Positions 46,198-54,431 of a stretch of DNA of 64,000 bases are shown here, one piece after another. Numbering within the stretch: the first letter of the stretch is position 1; the number at the start of each line of letters is the position of its first letter. This DNA is from Micromonospora sp. NBC_01813 (GTDB taxonomy: Bacteria; Actinomycetota; Actinomycetes; Mycobacteriales; Micromonosporaceae), in assembly GCF_035917335.1 (NCBI RefSeq), contig NZ_CP109067.1, forward strand, positions 1,738,501 to 1,802,500, written 5' to 3'. The position numbers and the translations under genes were made by a program. A model generated the notes under the pieces. That model was not told where the DNA came from, did no database searches, and saw only the letters and a program-made list of their open reading frames with translations.

Positions 46198-48122
46198 TGG
46201 GCTCCTCGACCTCCCCGCCGGATCCGGCCACGCCGAAGCGGCAGTTCCGGGGCATCTGGCTCGCGACGGTCGCCAACCTGGACTGGCCGAGCCGGCCCGG
46301 ACTGACACCGGCCGCCCAGCAGGCGGAGCTGCGCGGCTGGCTGGACCTCGCCCGGCGGCTGCGGTGCAACGCCGTCGTCGTGCAGGTCCGACCGGCCGCC
46401 GACGCGCTGTGGCCCTCGCCGTACGAGCCGTGGTCGGCGGTGCTCACCGGCGGGCAGGGCGGCCACCCCGGCTACGACCCACTCGGCTTCCTGGTCACCG
46501 AGGCGCACGCCCGCAACCTGGAACTACACGCCTGGTTCAACCCGTACCGGATCGCCAACCACGCCGACCCTGGACGGCTGGTCGCCGACCACCCGGCCCG
46601 GCGCAACCCGGACTGGGTCGTCGCGTACGCCGGCCGGCTCTACTACGACCCGGGCATCCCGGCGGTGCGGTCCTTCGTCCAGGACGCGATGCTCGACGCG
46701 GTCACCCACTACGACATCGACGCTGTCCACTGGGACGACTACTTCTACCCGTACCCGGTCGCCGGGCAGGCCTTCGCCGACCACGCTACGTTCGCACGGT
46801 ACGGCGCCGGCTTCGGCAGCGTCGAGGCGTGGCGCCGGCACAACGTCGACCGCCTCGTCGAGCAGATGAGCGACCGGCTGCGCGCGGTCAAGCCATGGGT
46901 ACGGTTCGGCATCAGCCCGTTCGGCATCTGGCGCAACGCGACCACCGACCCGCTCGGCTCGCGTACCGCCGGACTGCAGTCCTACGACGCGATCCACGCC
47001 GACACCCGCCACTGGGTACGCGAACAGTGGGTCGACTACGTGGCACCCCAGCTGTACTGGCACCTCGGACACCCGGCGGCCGACTACGCCGAGCTGGTCC
47101 GCTGGTGGTCCGAGACGGTGTCGGGCACCACCGTGGAGTTGATCGTCGGGCAGTCGACCTATCGGGCCGGTGCCGCCGGCCAGGACCCGGCCTGGCAGAA
47201 CCCGGCGGAGCTGAGCCGCCACCTGCACCTGCACCGGGCGTACCCGCAGGTTCGCGGTGATCTGCAGTTCAGCGCCAAGGACGTCCGCGCCGACCGGCTC
47301 GGTGCGGTCAGCCGGCTGGTCGCCGAGCACTACTCGCGGCCCGCGCTGGCGCCGGTGGCGGCCGGTCGCGGCGGCACCCCGGCACCGGGCACCGCCCCAC
47401 CGCCGCCGGCCGTCACCGCCGCAGTCCGCACCCCGACCGGCGTACGTCTGGACTGGCTGCCCGCCCCGGGCAGCACCCCGACCGCGTACGCGGTCTACCG
47501 GCTCGCCGGCACCGACGCGGCCGACCCGACGATGCTCGACGACGCCCGACACCTGCTGGCGGCGGTACGTGCCACCGGTGCCGGTGACTCCTACGCCGAC
47601 GCCACGGCGGCGGCCGGCTCCGCGTACACCTATCTGGTCACCGCGCTGGACCGTCAGCACCGGGAAAGCCCACCCGGCCCGGCACGGGTGCTGACCGCCG
47701 GCAGCGACGCGTTCAGCGTGATCGTCGACAACGACACCCCGGGTGGATTCACCGCCAGCGCCGCCTGGGGTACGTCGAGATGGTCGGCCGGACGCTACGG
47801 CGCCGACTACCGGTACACCACGGCGCAGCCGGTCAGCGATCCGGCCTGGTTCACCGTGACGGTGCCGGCCACCGGCAACTACCGGGTCGAGGTGTGGCAT
47901 CCGGCGGCGTCCGGCTACCACCCGGGCGCACCGCATCTGGTGCAGACCACCACCGGACTGGTCACCCGGCCGGTGGACCAACGCGCCGACGGCGGGCGGT
48001 GGCGGGAACTGGGCGTCTTCCCGCTGGCGGCAGGACGGCGGCCGGTGGTCGGAGTGAGCCGGTGGGCACCGGCCGGTGGCCACATCATCGCCGACGCGGT
48101 GCGCCTCACCCGCGTACCCTGA
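46188..48122 (+). CDS. GHL10-type glycoside hydrolase with fibronectin-III-like and golvesin-like domains
   Basis: 644 residues from the ATG at 46188. The GHL10 (DUF187) TIM barrel shows FRGIWLATVANLDWP, ADALWPSPYEPWSAVLTG, LELHAWFNPYRIANH, IDAVHWDDYFYPYP and VRFGISPFGIWRN. A fibronectin-III-like module (about residues 395-500) and a C-terminal golvesin-like beta domain (FSVIVDNDTPGGFTASAAWG to IIADAVRLTRV) follow. Related proteins are normally exported, but no signal peptide is visible before FRGIW. The start may be wrong or export non-classical. The target is presumably a glycan. Confidence 0.85.
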   Translation: MSGMGSSTSPPDPATPKRQFRGIWLATVANLDWPSRPGLTPAAQQAELRGWLDLARRLRCNAVVVQVRPAADALWPSPYEPWSAVLTGGQGGHPGYDPLGFLVTEAHARNLELHAWFNPYRIANHADPGRLVADHPARRNPDWVVAYAGRLYYDPGIPAVRSFVQDAMLDAVTHYDIDAVHWDDYFYPYPVAGQAFADHATFARYGAGFGSVEAWRRHNVDRLVEQMSDRLRAVKPWVRFGISPFGIWRNATTDPLGSRTAGLQSYDAIHADTRHWVREQWVDYVAPQLYWHLGHPAADYAELVRWWSETVSGTTVELIVGQSTYRAGAAGQDPAWQNPAELSRHLHLHRAYPQVRGDLQFSAKDVRADRLGAVSRLVAEHYSRPALAPVAAGRGGTPAPGTAPPPPAVTAAVRTPTGVRLDWLPAPGSTPTAYAVYRLAGTDAADPTMLDDARHLLAAVRATGAGDSYADATAAAGSAYTYLVTALDRQHRESPPGPARVLTAGSDAFSVIVDNDTPGGFTASAAWGTSRWSAGRYGADYRYTTAQPVSDPAWFTVTVPATGNYRVEVWHPAASGYHPGAPHLVQTTTGLVTRPVDQRADGGRWRELGVFPLAAGRRPVVGVSRWAPAGGHIIADAVRLTRVP

Positions 48123-48156
48123 CAGTGTTCTCTGCCCGAACCCAAGGAGAGCTCGG

Positions 48157-48615
48157 ATGCAGGCGACTGTCCGCGCGGCGACGGTCTCCGACGCCGCCGC
48201 CCTGGGTGCGCTGCGGTGGCGACGGCAGACCGAGGAGCGGGGCTACCCCGGCACCGACCGGGCCGACTTCATCGCGCACTTCTCGGCCTGGGCCGCCGCC
48301 CATGCGGCGACCCATCTGCCGTTCCTCGCCGAGGCCGACGGCGAGGTGATCGGGATGGCCTGGCTGATGGTCGCCGACCGGGTGCCCTATCCGGGACACC
48401 CGATCCGGCACAGCGGAGACGTGCAGTCGGTGTACGTGGTCCCGGAGTTGCGCGACAGCGGGATCGGTGCGGCGCTGATCGACGCGGTGCTACGCAAGGC
48501 CGCGGAGCTGAAGCTGGAACACGTCACCGTCCACTCCACCGAGCGGGCGGTGCCGTTCTACCACCGGGTGGGCTTCGAGCAGGACCGGCGCTGGCTCCGC
48601 TGGAAGCCCGACTGA
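48157..48615 (+). CDS. GNAT family N-acetyltransferase
   Basis: 152 residues; AAGGAG lies 7 bases before the ATG. The acetyl-CoA site is in VQSVYVVPELRDSGIGAALIDAVL, followed by VTVHSTERAVPFYHRVGF. It transfers an acetyl group to an unknown amine. It follows the GHL10 gene by 34 bp, so it may be co-transcribed. Confidence 0.88.
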   Translation: MQATVRAATVSDAAALGALRWRRQTEERGYPGTDRADFIAHFSAWAAAHAATHLPFLAEADGEVIGMAWLMVADRVPYPGHPIRHSGDVQSVYVVPELRDSGIGAALIDAVLRKAAELKLEHVTVHSTERAVPFYHRVGFEQDRRWLRWKPD

Positions 48616-48671
48616 GTTCTGAGCCGCTCGCGGCGCGTAGCGCGGCGGCGGGGCGCGATACCGCCACGCAC

Positions 48672-48691
48672 CGGAGTCGTCTCCGAGTTTT
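48672..48691 (+). terminator. Small hairpin with T-run after the GNAT gene
   Basis: CGGAG-TCGT-CTCCG (48672-48685), followed two bases later by TTTT (48688-48691). The stem is only 5 bp but has a tetraloop and a T-run, unusual for this GC-rich DNA. Confidence 0.5.
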
Positions 48692-48812
48692 GCTCGCGTA
48701 TTTCCGATCAACCATGCCCAATAGCCGGAGATCCGGCCGACAGACACGGGAACCCGTGCCGACGCCGGCCCGTCTGATGGATTGTGCCGATCGGAAATCC
48801 AAAGGGAGTGCC

Positions 48813-49388
48813 ATGCAGGACAAACGAAAAAATATGAGTCGCGGAGCGATTGCCTCGCTTTTTCTCGTGCTCGCCGCCACTGCTTGCGCCAGCAACGACG
48901 CGAGTGGTGCCCGGAATCCCGAAACGGTTCCGGAGCAGGAGATGACGGTGAACTCCACACCCGGCACCGACGACGATCCATTGGGCTGCGGGCAGCCACT
49001 GCGGCTGCCAGCCAACGGGGCGCTCAGTCTCGACGCACGTTTCCCCGGGACGACGCAGGGCACCAACCAGATGGTCACCGGCACCGTCGAGGTCACCAGC
49101 CAGCGGGATGTCCGGGGAGTCGTCAGCCAGCAGGCCGAGATGTTCCTGGTCCGGGACGACCGGGTGGTGGGCGTCCCGCTGGCACAGGACCTGCTGGGCG
49201 TGCAGATCGACCTCGCCGCCGGCGAGGTCGAACGGCTACCCGCCGACGCGACGCTGATCTCGTGTGAACCGGACGGCGGGCCGGTGCCGCCGGGCGATTA
49301 CGAACTGTACGCGCGGGTGGTGGTCACCCCGGACGACGGCGCGGCGTTGGTCTCCTTCGGCGGCCCGTGGCCGATCCAGGTCACCTGA
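48813..49388 (+). CDS. Lipoprotein of unknown function
   Basis: 191 residues; AGGGAG precedes the ATG at 48813. The signal peptide ends in the lipobox ATAC (LVLAATACAS), so it is predicted to be lipid-anchored. Two later cysteines (DPLGCGQPL and TLISCEPDG) may pair. The mature part is beta-rich (GTVEVTSQRDVRGVVSQQAE, YELYARVVVTPDDG), like an immunoglobulin-type domain. No family recognised. It ends before a strong convergent terminator. Confidence 0.72.
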   Translation: MQDKRKNMSRGAIASLFLVLAATACASNDASGARNPETVPEQEMTVNSTPGTDDDPLGCGQPLRLPANGALSLDARFPGTTQGTNQMVTGTVEVTSQRDVRGVVSQQAEMFLVRDDRVVGVPLAQDLLGVQIDLAAGEVERLPADATLISCEPDGGPVPPGDYELYARVVVTPDDGAALVSFGGPWPIQVT

Positions 49389-49405
49389 GTGGTGGCTGGA
49401 CGGGT

Positions 49406-49440
49406 CCGGGCCGGGGACCGTGTGGTGGTCCCCGGCCCGG
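49406..49440. terminator. 14-bp perfect stem between convergent lipoprotein and protease genes
   Basis: CCGGGCCGGGGACC (49406-49419) and GGTCCCCGGCCCGG (49427-49440) form a perfect 14-bp stem with a 7-nt loop. It is placed 18 bp after the lipoprotein stop and 19 bp after the protease stop, so it can serve both strands. Confidence 0.8.
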
Positions 49441-49459
49441 TCATCAACCGAAAGCCGGG

Positions 49460-50509
49460 TCAGCCGGTGACGATGCTGACACCGTAGGCGGCCTGGACGT
49501 CGATCCACCGTTCGGCGTAGCTCGTGACGCCGTTGCCCGCGATGATGTTTCCGCGGATCCAGACGCCGCCGGAGGTGTCCTTCACGTAGAACGGGCTGCC
49601 CGAGTCGCCGCCCGCCGGCTGGGTGCCGCCGGTGAAGACGATGACCGGCGACTTGCAGCCGGTCGACGTGCACACCTGCCCGGTGATGCTGGTCGCCGTG
49701 TGCCCGCAGTGTTCTCCGGTGGTACGGCCGCTGTGGCAGTAGTCGGCGAATCCGACGTAGGCGGTGCCAGCCGCGACGACCGGGGCGCTGGAAGTGCTGG
49801 TGACACCGCCGGTGAAGATGCGTCCCGAGTAGGAACGGCCACCGACCAGCTCCATGTCCTGGGCGTGGCCGCTCACCGTGGGCAACCGCCGGTTGGAGAC
49901 GGTGCCGTACGGGTTCGCGCCCGACTCGGTCAGCACGTTGATGCCGTTGGCGAAGCAGTGTCCGGCGGTGACCGAGAAGCGGGTGCCGGCACCGTTCTGC
50001 ACGGCGTACCCGGCCGAGCACCACGCGGTGTTCGCGGTCTGGGTGATGCCCCCACCGCCCCAGTACGGCTGGATGTCGTCGCGCCGGTGCCAGAGGTCGG
50101 CGATGCCGCTCCGCTGGACCCGCACCTCGCTGGCCGTCCGCGCGGTCATCGCACCGGTCGGCCGGGTCAGCGCGGCGACCACGTCGGTGGGCGCGTCCGT
50201 CTCAAGGACGATCTTGCCCGTGGTGCCGTCGAGGTAGCTACCGAACGTGTACTTCGTGCCGTGGGTGGCGACGTAGTCGGCGATCCGCCGCTGCATGGCG
50301 GCCAGTGTCGCCGTCGCGGCGGCCGACGCCGTGACCGTCGCGTGGGCACCCCGGTCCGGCGCCACCGTCTTGGCTGCCTGCCCGCTGATCGAACGGGCGG
50401 GCTCCTTGTCGCCGCCCGGCGCGGCCTGCGCCGAACCGGTGCCGAGCACCGTCAGGGCGAGGGCCGCCGCGACGACGGTGCTGGCGAGCGTTCTTTTCTT
50501 TCCGAGCAT
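49460..50509 (-). CDS. Secreted S1 family serine protease (streptogrisin-like)
   Basis: 349 residues from an ATG at 50509 with GGAGG 6 bases upstream. The signal peptide ends near GTGSAQAA. A propeptide (about residues 35-125, with a YLDGTTGKIVLETDAP strand typical of alpha-lytic-protease-type pro-domains) precedes the catalytic domain. The triad is visible: His in SVTAGHCFANG, Asp in HAQDMELVGG and Ser in PAGGDSGSPFYVKD. Cysteine pairs around AGHC and GCKSP fit streptogrisin-type disulfides. It is a chymotrypsin-fold exoprotease made as a proenzyme. A 16-bp inverted repeat lies about 85 bp upstream. Confidence 0.93.
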   Translation of the reverse strand: MLGKKRTLASTVVAAALALTVLGTGSAQAAPGGDKEPARSISGQAAKTVAPDRGAHATVTASAAATATLAAMQRRIADYVATHGTKYTFGSYLDGTTGKIVLETDAPTDVVAALTRPTGAMTARTASEVRVQRSGIADLWHRRDDIQPYWGGGGITQTANTAWCSAGYAVQNGAGTRFSVTAGHCFANGINVLTESGANPYGTVSNRRLPTVSGHAQDMELVGGRSYSGRIFTGGVTSTSSAPVVAAGTAYVGFADYCHSGRTTGEHCGHTATSITGQVCTSTGCKSPVIVFTGGTQPAGGDSGSPFYVKDTSGGVWIRGNIIAGNGVTSYAERWIDVQAAYGVSIVTG

Positions 50510-50591
50510 GAGTTTCCTCCGAATGAGTTCGCGGCCCGTTTGCCGCAACCTCACTCATGAGAAACGACAAAGCCGAAGATCGACAGTGGAA

Positions 50592-50607
50592 TGTCACTGT
50601 TGTGACA
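50592..50607. promoter_or_regulatory. Inverted repeat TGTCAC-TGTT-GTGACA upstream of the S1 protease
   Basis: Perfect 6-bp arms around a 4-bp centre, about 85 bp before the protease ATG and about 100 bp after the response-regulator stop. It is a good candidate operator for the protease gene. The adjacent NarL-type regulator is the first protein to consider. Confidence 0.45.
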
Positions 50608-50704
50608 GCAACATGACGCTCTCGACCCATCGGATCAATGAATGGTGTCCGCTGCCGGACAATTGTTGGCCGTATCCATTCTCTCTGCGATCTCAATTGC
50701 CAGA

Positions 50705-51385
50705 TCAACGACTCGGGTCAGGCCGGCCACTGGGCCGGACCCGCCCTGTTTCGTACGCCCACATCGCGACCTCGACCCGGTTGCGGGTGCCGAGCTTGGC
50801 CATCAACGCCGCGATGTGGGTCTTGACCGTACTGAGGCTGATGAACAGTTCGTGGGCGATCTCGGTGTTGGTGCGACCAGCCGCGACCGCCACGAGCACC
50901 TCCTCCTCCCGGTCGGTCAGCGGGTCGATCGGCTGCCGTGGCGGTGTGGCGGGTCCGGCCTGTGCGAACGCTCTGAGCAGTCGGGTGGTGACGGCCGGCG
51001 CGATCAGCGCGTCGCCGGCGGCCGCAGCGCGCACGGCCTGGGTGAGCAGAGCCGTGCCCGCGTCCTTGAGCAGGAATCCGCGCGCCCCCGCGCGCAGCGC
51101 GGCGTAGACGTACTCGTCGAGGTCGAAGGTGGTGATGACCACCACGGCGAGCGGATCGGCCACGGCGGGGCCGGCAAGGCTGCGGGTCGCCTCGATGCCG
51201 TCCACATCGGGCATGCGGATGTCGAACAGGCACACGTCGGGGCGTAGCCGTCTGGCCAGCTCGACCGCACGACGGCCGTCGGCCGCCTCACCGACGACCT
51301 CGATCCCAGGCTGGGCGTCGAGGATCATCCTCAACCCGGTACGCACGATCTCCTGGTCGTCTGCGACGACAACGCGGATGGCCAT
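50705..51385 (-). CDS. NarL-family response regulator
   Basis: 226 residues. The receiver domain has the acidic pair in VVVADDQEIV, the phospho-acceptor D55 in LFDIRMPDVDG and a conserved Lys in GFLLKDAG. The C-terminal LuxR helix-turn-helix is PLTDREEEVLVAVAAGRTNT, then EIAHELFISLSTVKTHI. It starts 7 bp after the histidine-kinase stop and forms a two-component system with it. Targets are unknown; the downstream S1 protease and the lipoprotein region are candidates. Confidence 0.94.
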   Translation of the reverse strand: MAIRVVVADDQEIVRTGLRMILDAQPGIEVVGEAADGRRAVELARRLRPDVCLFDIRMPDVDGIEATRSLAGPAVADPLAVVVITTFDLDEYVYAALRAGARGFLLKDAGTALLTQAVRAAAAGDALIAPAVTTRLLRAFAQAGPATPPRQPIDPLTDREEEVLVAVAAGRTNTEIAHELFISLSTVKTHIAALMAKLGTRNRVEVAMWAYETGRVRPSGRPDPSR

Positions 51386-51392
51386 GCCGGGA

Positions 51393-52547
51393 TTATCCGG
51401 TCGGTGCGTGTCGGGGCAACGCCACGGCCACGGTCCAGCCCTGACCCGGCCCGGCACCAGCCGTACAGGTCCCGCCGAGCAGCGCCGCCCGCTCCGTCAT
51501 CCCGACGATGCCGAACCCGCCGGGCGCGGTGGACCGGATCGAGCTGGTGTCGCCGTCGTCACTGACCCGTAGGCGCACCGACGTGGCGTCGGCGGCGACG
51601 CGTACCTGGATGCGGGTCGCGTGCCGGGCGTGCCGTCGCGCGTTGGTGACCGACTCCTGGGCGAGCCGGAAGACGGCGGTCGCGACCGTCGACGGGATGT
51701 CCTGGATGTCGCCGAGCAGTTCGACGTCGACCACCGGGCCAGGCTGTGCCCGACTCGCCAGCCGCGCGACGTCGGCGATGCCCGGGCTGGGCGCCAGATC
51801 CACCGGCTCCAACTCGTCGGTCGACGTGCTGTGGCGCAGGCCGTGCACCATCAGGCGCATCTCGGCCAGGGCTCGGGTCGCCTCGGCCTCGATCACCTGC
51901 AGCGCGTCGACCGCAGCCTCCGGTCGGGTCGGCGCCACCGCGATACCGGCCTGGGCCCGGATCGCCATCGCCGAGACGTGGTGCGCCACGGTGTCGTGCA
52001 GGTCACGGGCGAGCCGTTCCCGTTCCCGCAGCTTGGCCTGTTCGAGCCCACGGACCCAGAGCGTCGCGCGGCTCCGCAGGGCGACCGCGAGGGTGGCGGC
52101 CCCAAACACCACGACGGCCCCGAGGACCATGTCCGCGAGGCTGAGGTGACCGACCGCGCCCGACAGACATATCTTGGCGAGGATGATCGCCGATCCGGCC
52201 AGCACCTGCCGGCCGGAACCCCAGCGGAACAACGCGAACGCCAGGATCAACAGGTAGGCCCCAGTGTGCAGCTCCGGCTCGTGGCCGGCCAGCAGCGCGG
52301 CTACGCCGGTGACGGGAAAGGCGATCGCGACCATCGACAGTGGCCTGCTCCGGCGCCACCACAGCGTCGGTGCCAACGCCAGAGCGACGGCCACCGAGTA
52401 CCCGGGCGAGATCAGATCGGAGCGCAGCAACCCTTCGACGATCGCCAGCACGACGACGGCACCGACCAACGCCCTGTCCCGCCAGTCCGGCGGCGGCGGT
52501 TCGGCGACGCGGGGCTCGGCCCACACTGAGCGCAGCAGCTCACCCAC
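51393..52547 (-). CDS. Sensor histidine kinase (HisKA_3 type)
   Basis: 384 residues from a GTG at 52547, without a clear ribosome site. Four to six membrane helices occupy residues about 25-165 with almost no extracellular loop, so it may sense a membrane signal. The dimerisation helix has RERLARDLHDTVAHHVSAMA, with the phospho-accepting histidine. The ATPase domain has AQESVTNARRHA and the GFGIVGMTERAALLGG lid. Partner of the NarL-type regulator. It is divergent from the DUF2306 gene by 131 bp. Confidence 0.92.
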   Translation of the reverse strand: MGELLRSVWAEPRVAEPPPPDWRDRALVGAVVVLAIVEGLLRSDLISPGYSVAVALALAPTLWWRRSRPLSMVAIAFPVTGVAALLAGHEPELHTGAYLLILAFALFRWGSGRQVLAGSAIILAKICLSGAVGHLSLADMVLGAVVVFGAATLAVALRSRATLWVRGLEQAKLRERERLARDLHDTVAHHVSAMAIRAQAGIAVAPTRPEAAVDALQVIEAEATRALAEMRLMVHGLRHSTSTDELEPVDLAPSPGIADVARLASRAQPGPVVDVELLGDIQDIPSTVATAVFRLAQESVTNARRHARHATRIQVRVAADATSVRLRVSDDGDTSSIRSTAPGGFGIVGMTERAALLGGTCTAGAGPGQGWTVAVALPRHAPTG

Positions 52548-52678
52548 GTCACGATCGTACGCAGCACCCCCAGCGAGCGGACCGGCCTGAAGTACGACGG
52601 CCGGCCCCACCCATCGGCCGGTACGACGTCGACCCGCACGGCGATGACCGCCGCCGCGCCCGCCGCGACGATCGATCC

Positions 52679-53410
52679 ATGTCGGAGTACGTACAGGTCC
52701 CGTCCCCGAGCGGCAAGTCCGCTGTCTGGTCCCCCGCAGCAAACTGGCTGATCCCCGTCGCACTGCTGCTGCTCAGCGCCGTGCCGGTGGTAGCCGGCAG
52801 CCTCAGACTGGCCGAGATGGTCGGGGGCCTGCCGGTGCTACCGGACGGCGACCGGGTGCGGTCGGCCCCGGTCGCGCTCGTGGCGCACATCGTCAGCGTC
52901 ACCGTCTTCAGTGTCCTCGGCGCGTTCCAGTTCGCCCCCCGCCTACGCCGACGCCGCCGGGGCTGGCACCGGATCGCCGGTCGCCTGGTGGTGCTCTGCG
53001 GGCTGCTCACCGCGCTCACCGGCTTGTGGCTGACCCTGTTCCTGCCGCGCGGGGCAGCCGACGGTGACGTGTTGGTCGCCATCCGGGTGGTGGTGAGCGT
53101 GGCGATGGCGGCGTGTGTCTGCCTCGGCTTCGTCGCCGTACGGCGACGCGATGTCGCCGCGCACCGGTCGTGGATGATCCGTGGCTACGCGATCGGGATG
53201 GGGGCGGGCACGCAGTTCTTCACCCAGATGGCCTGGCTCGCCGCGGTCGGCCCCGTCACCACGGTGGGAAAGACCAGCACCTTGACGGCCGGCTGGCTGA
53301 TCAACATCGTGGTGGCGGAGTGGATCATCCGGCACCGCGCCACCGGCTCGGGCCGGCAGCGCGGTGCCGGTCGGGTCAGCCGATCCGCTCCACCACGACC
53401 CGCCGGATGA
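52679..53410 (+). CDS. DUF2306 family membrane protein
   Basis: 243 residues, seven hydrophobic segments. Typical DUF2306 features: VALVAHIVSVTVFSVLGAFQF, RGWHRIAGRLVVLCGL, then RDVAAHRSWMIRGYAIGMGAGTQ with conserved His and Arg (motif AHRSWMIRGYA). Function unknown. It starts opposite the histidine kinase, a frequent position for targets of such systems. Its last 35 bp overlap the convergent RlpA-like gene. Confidence 0.82.
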   Translation: MSEYVQVPSPSGKSAVWSPAANWLIPVALLLLSAVPVVAGSLRLAEMVGGLPVLPDGDRVRSAPVALVAHIVSVTVFSVLGAFQFAPRLRRRRRGWHRIAGRLVVLCGLLTALTGLWLTLFLPRGAADGDVLVAIRVVVSVAMAACVCLGFVAVRRRDVAAHRSWMIRGYAIGMGAGTQFFTQMAWLAAVGPVTTVGKTSTLTAGWLINIVVAEWIIRHRATGSGRQRGAGRVSRSAPPRPAG

Positions 53411-54026
53411 CGAACTTGCCCGGCTCCCGGACCTGTTCGAACGCGGCGTCGTTGAGCAGCACGCAACTCGCCGACGGGCTCGTCACCGTGACGGTGATGC
53501 TCTTGTCGTTGTCGAGGTTCGTCACCGTGAGCACCGTTCCGATGGGAAAGGTGCCGCTGGACGCCGCCGGGGCGGCGTCCTCGTTGAACAGGGTCACCGT
53601 CTCGCCGGCGCAGACGACCTCACCGGTGCCGACCGGAGCCCGATCCGGCCCGTCGCCGCCCGCCTCCTCGCCCGGCAGGTCCTGCGGCGGCGCGGACGGA
53701 GACGGAGCAGCCGGCGTCACCGGCGGTGCGGCCGGCACGCCCGCCGCCACGTCGGCGGTGCAGCCGGCTGTTGCCCGACGCTGCTGGATCAGGTCGACCA
53801 CGGCCTGCCGGTTGGCGATCCGGTCGTTGGACAGCGCGTCCGGATTGGCCCGCTGCTCGGCGATGAAGGTGAGGTTGTTGCGCAGCGCCCCGTCCAGGCC
53901 ATCGCAGTTCTCGCCGGCGTTGCCCAGCCCGGTGCCGACCGCCAGTCCGGTGCCGAGCAGGGCCGCCACCACCACCCCGAGGAGCACCTTGCGCCGCCGG
54001 CCACCGCTGATGTCCCGCCCGTACAT
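53376..54026 (-). CDS. Exported protein with RlpA-like (double-psi beta-barrel) C-terminal domain
   Basis: 216 residues; ATG at 54026. One N-terminal hydrophobic span (KVLLGVVVAALLGTGLAVG) acts as anchor or signal. A small helical domain follows, bounded by two cysteines (ENCDGLDGALRNNL to ATAGC). A Pro/Ala linker leads to a beta domain (FPIGTVLTVTNLDNDKSITV, then CVLLNDAAFEQV) whose pattern resembles RlpA/expansin double-psi barrels. The RlpA assignment is by pattern only. Domain order (span, Cys-bounded helical domain, linker) is reminiscent of the duplicated protein at 31230. Confidence 0.65.
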   Translation of the reverse strand: MYGRDISGGRRRKVLLGVVVAALLGTGLAVGTGLGNAGENCDGLDGALRNNLTFIAEQRANPDALSNDRIANRQAVVDLIQQRRATAGCTADVAAGVPAAPPVTPAAPSPSAPPQDLPGEEAGGDGPDRAPVGTGEVVCAGETVTLFNEDAAPAASSGTFPIGTVLTVTNLDNDKSITVTVTSPSASCVLLNDAAFEQVREPGKFVIRRVVVERIG

Positions 54027-54158
54027 GCACCACTCCTTCGGTTGCCGCTGCCCAGCTGCAGCTACCGATCCGTACGGGTACGGGCGACGCGTGGATCTAC
54101 CCGGAGCCTCAAGTTTTCATTAAGAACCTTCAGAGTTCTCTCGGGTACGCCGGGTGAA

Positions 54159-54185
54159 CCGGTCGGGACCTCGGCTGCCGACCGG
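54159..54185 (-). terminator. Hairpin directly after the DUF2277 stop codon
   Basis: CCGGTCGG (54159-54166) and CCGACCGG (54178-54185) make a perfect 8-bp stem with an 11-nt loop, abutting the stop codon of the DUF2277 gene. A second weak hairpin (AGAAC/GTTCT) follows near 54125-54140 and is trailed by AT-rich sequence. Confidence 0.6.
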
Positions 54186-54413
54186 TCAGTCGCTGGAACG
54201 GGCCGCCGGAGCACGGACCACCAGGCTCTCCAGCAGTTCGCGGCTGGCGGCGGCGACGGCGGCCACCGCAGCGTCGAACGCCTCCGCGTTGTGCGCCGCC
54301 GGTGCCCGGAACCCGGAGATCTTGCGGACGTACTGCAGGGCGGCGGCCTCGATGTCGGCGTCGGTCACATCGGTGGCGTACGGCTCACGGAGCGTCTTGA
54401 TGCTTCGGCACAT
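54186..54413 (-). CDS. DUF2277 family protein
   Basis: 75 residues beginning MCRSIKTLREPYATDVTDAD. The pattern MCRSIKTL, then IEAAALQYVRKISGFRAPA and AFDAAVAAVAAASRELL, is what I recall for DUF2277, an uncharacterised small family found in many actinobacteria. The ATG at 54413 has GGAG 4 bases upstream and is preferred over the ATG at 54422. It lies 18 bp after cobB and could be the last gene of the chelatase-cobO-cobB operon. Confidence 0.82.
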   Translation of the reverse strand: MCRSIKTLREPYATDVTDADIEAAALQYVRKISGFRAPAAHNAEAFDAAVAAVAAASRELLESLVVRAPAARSSD

Positions 54414-54431
54414 GCGCTCCATCCTGCCGCA

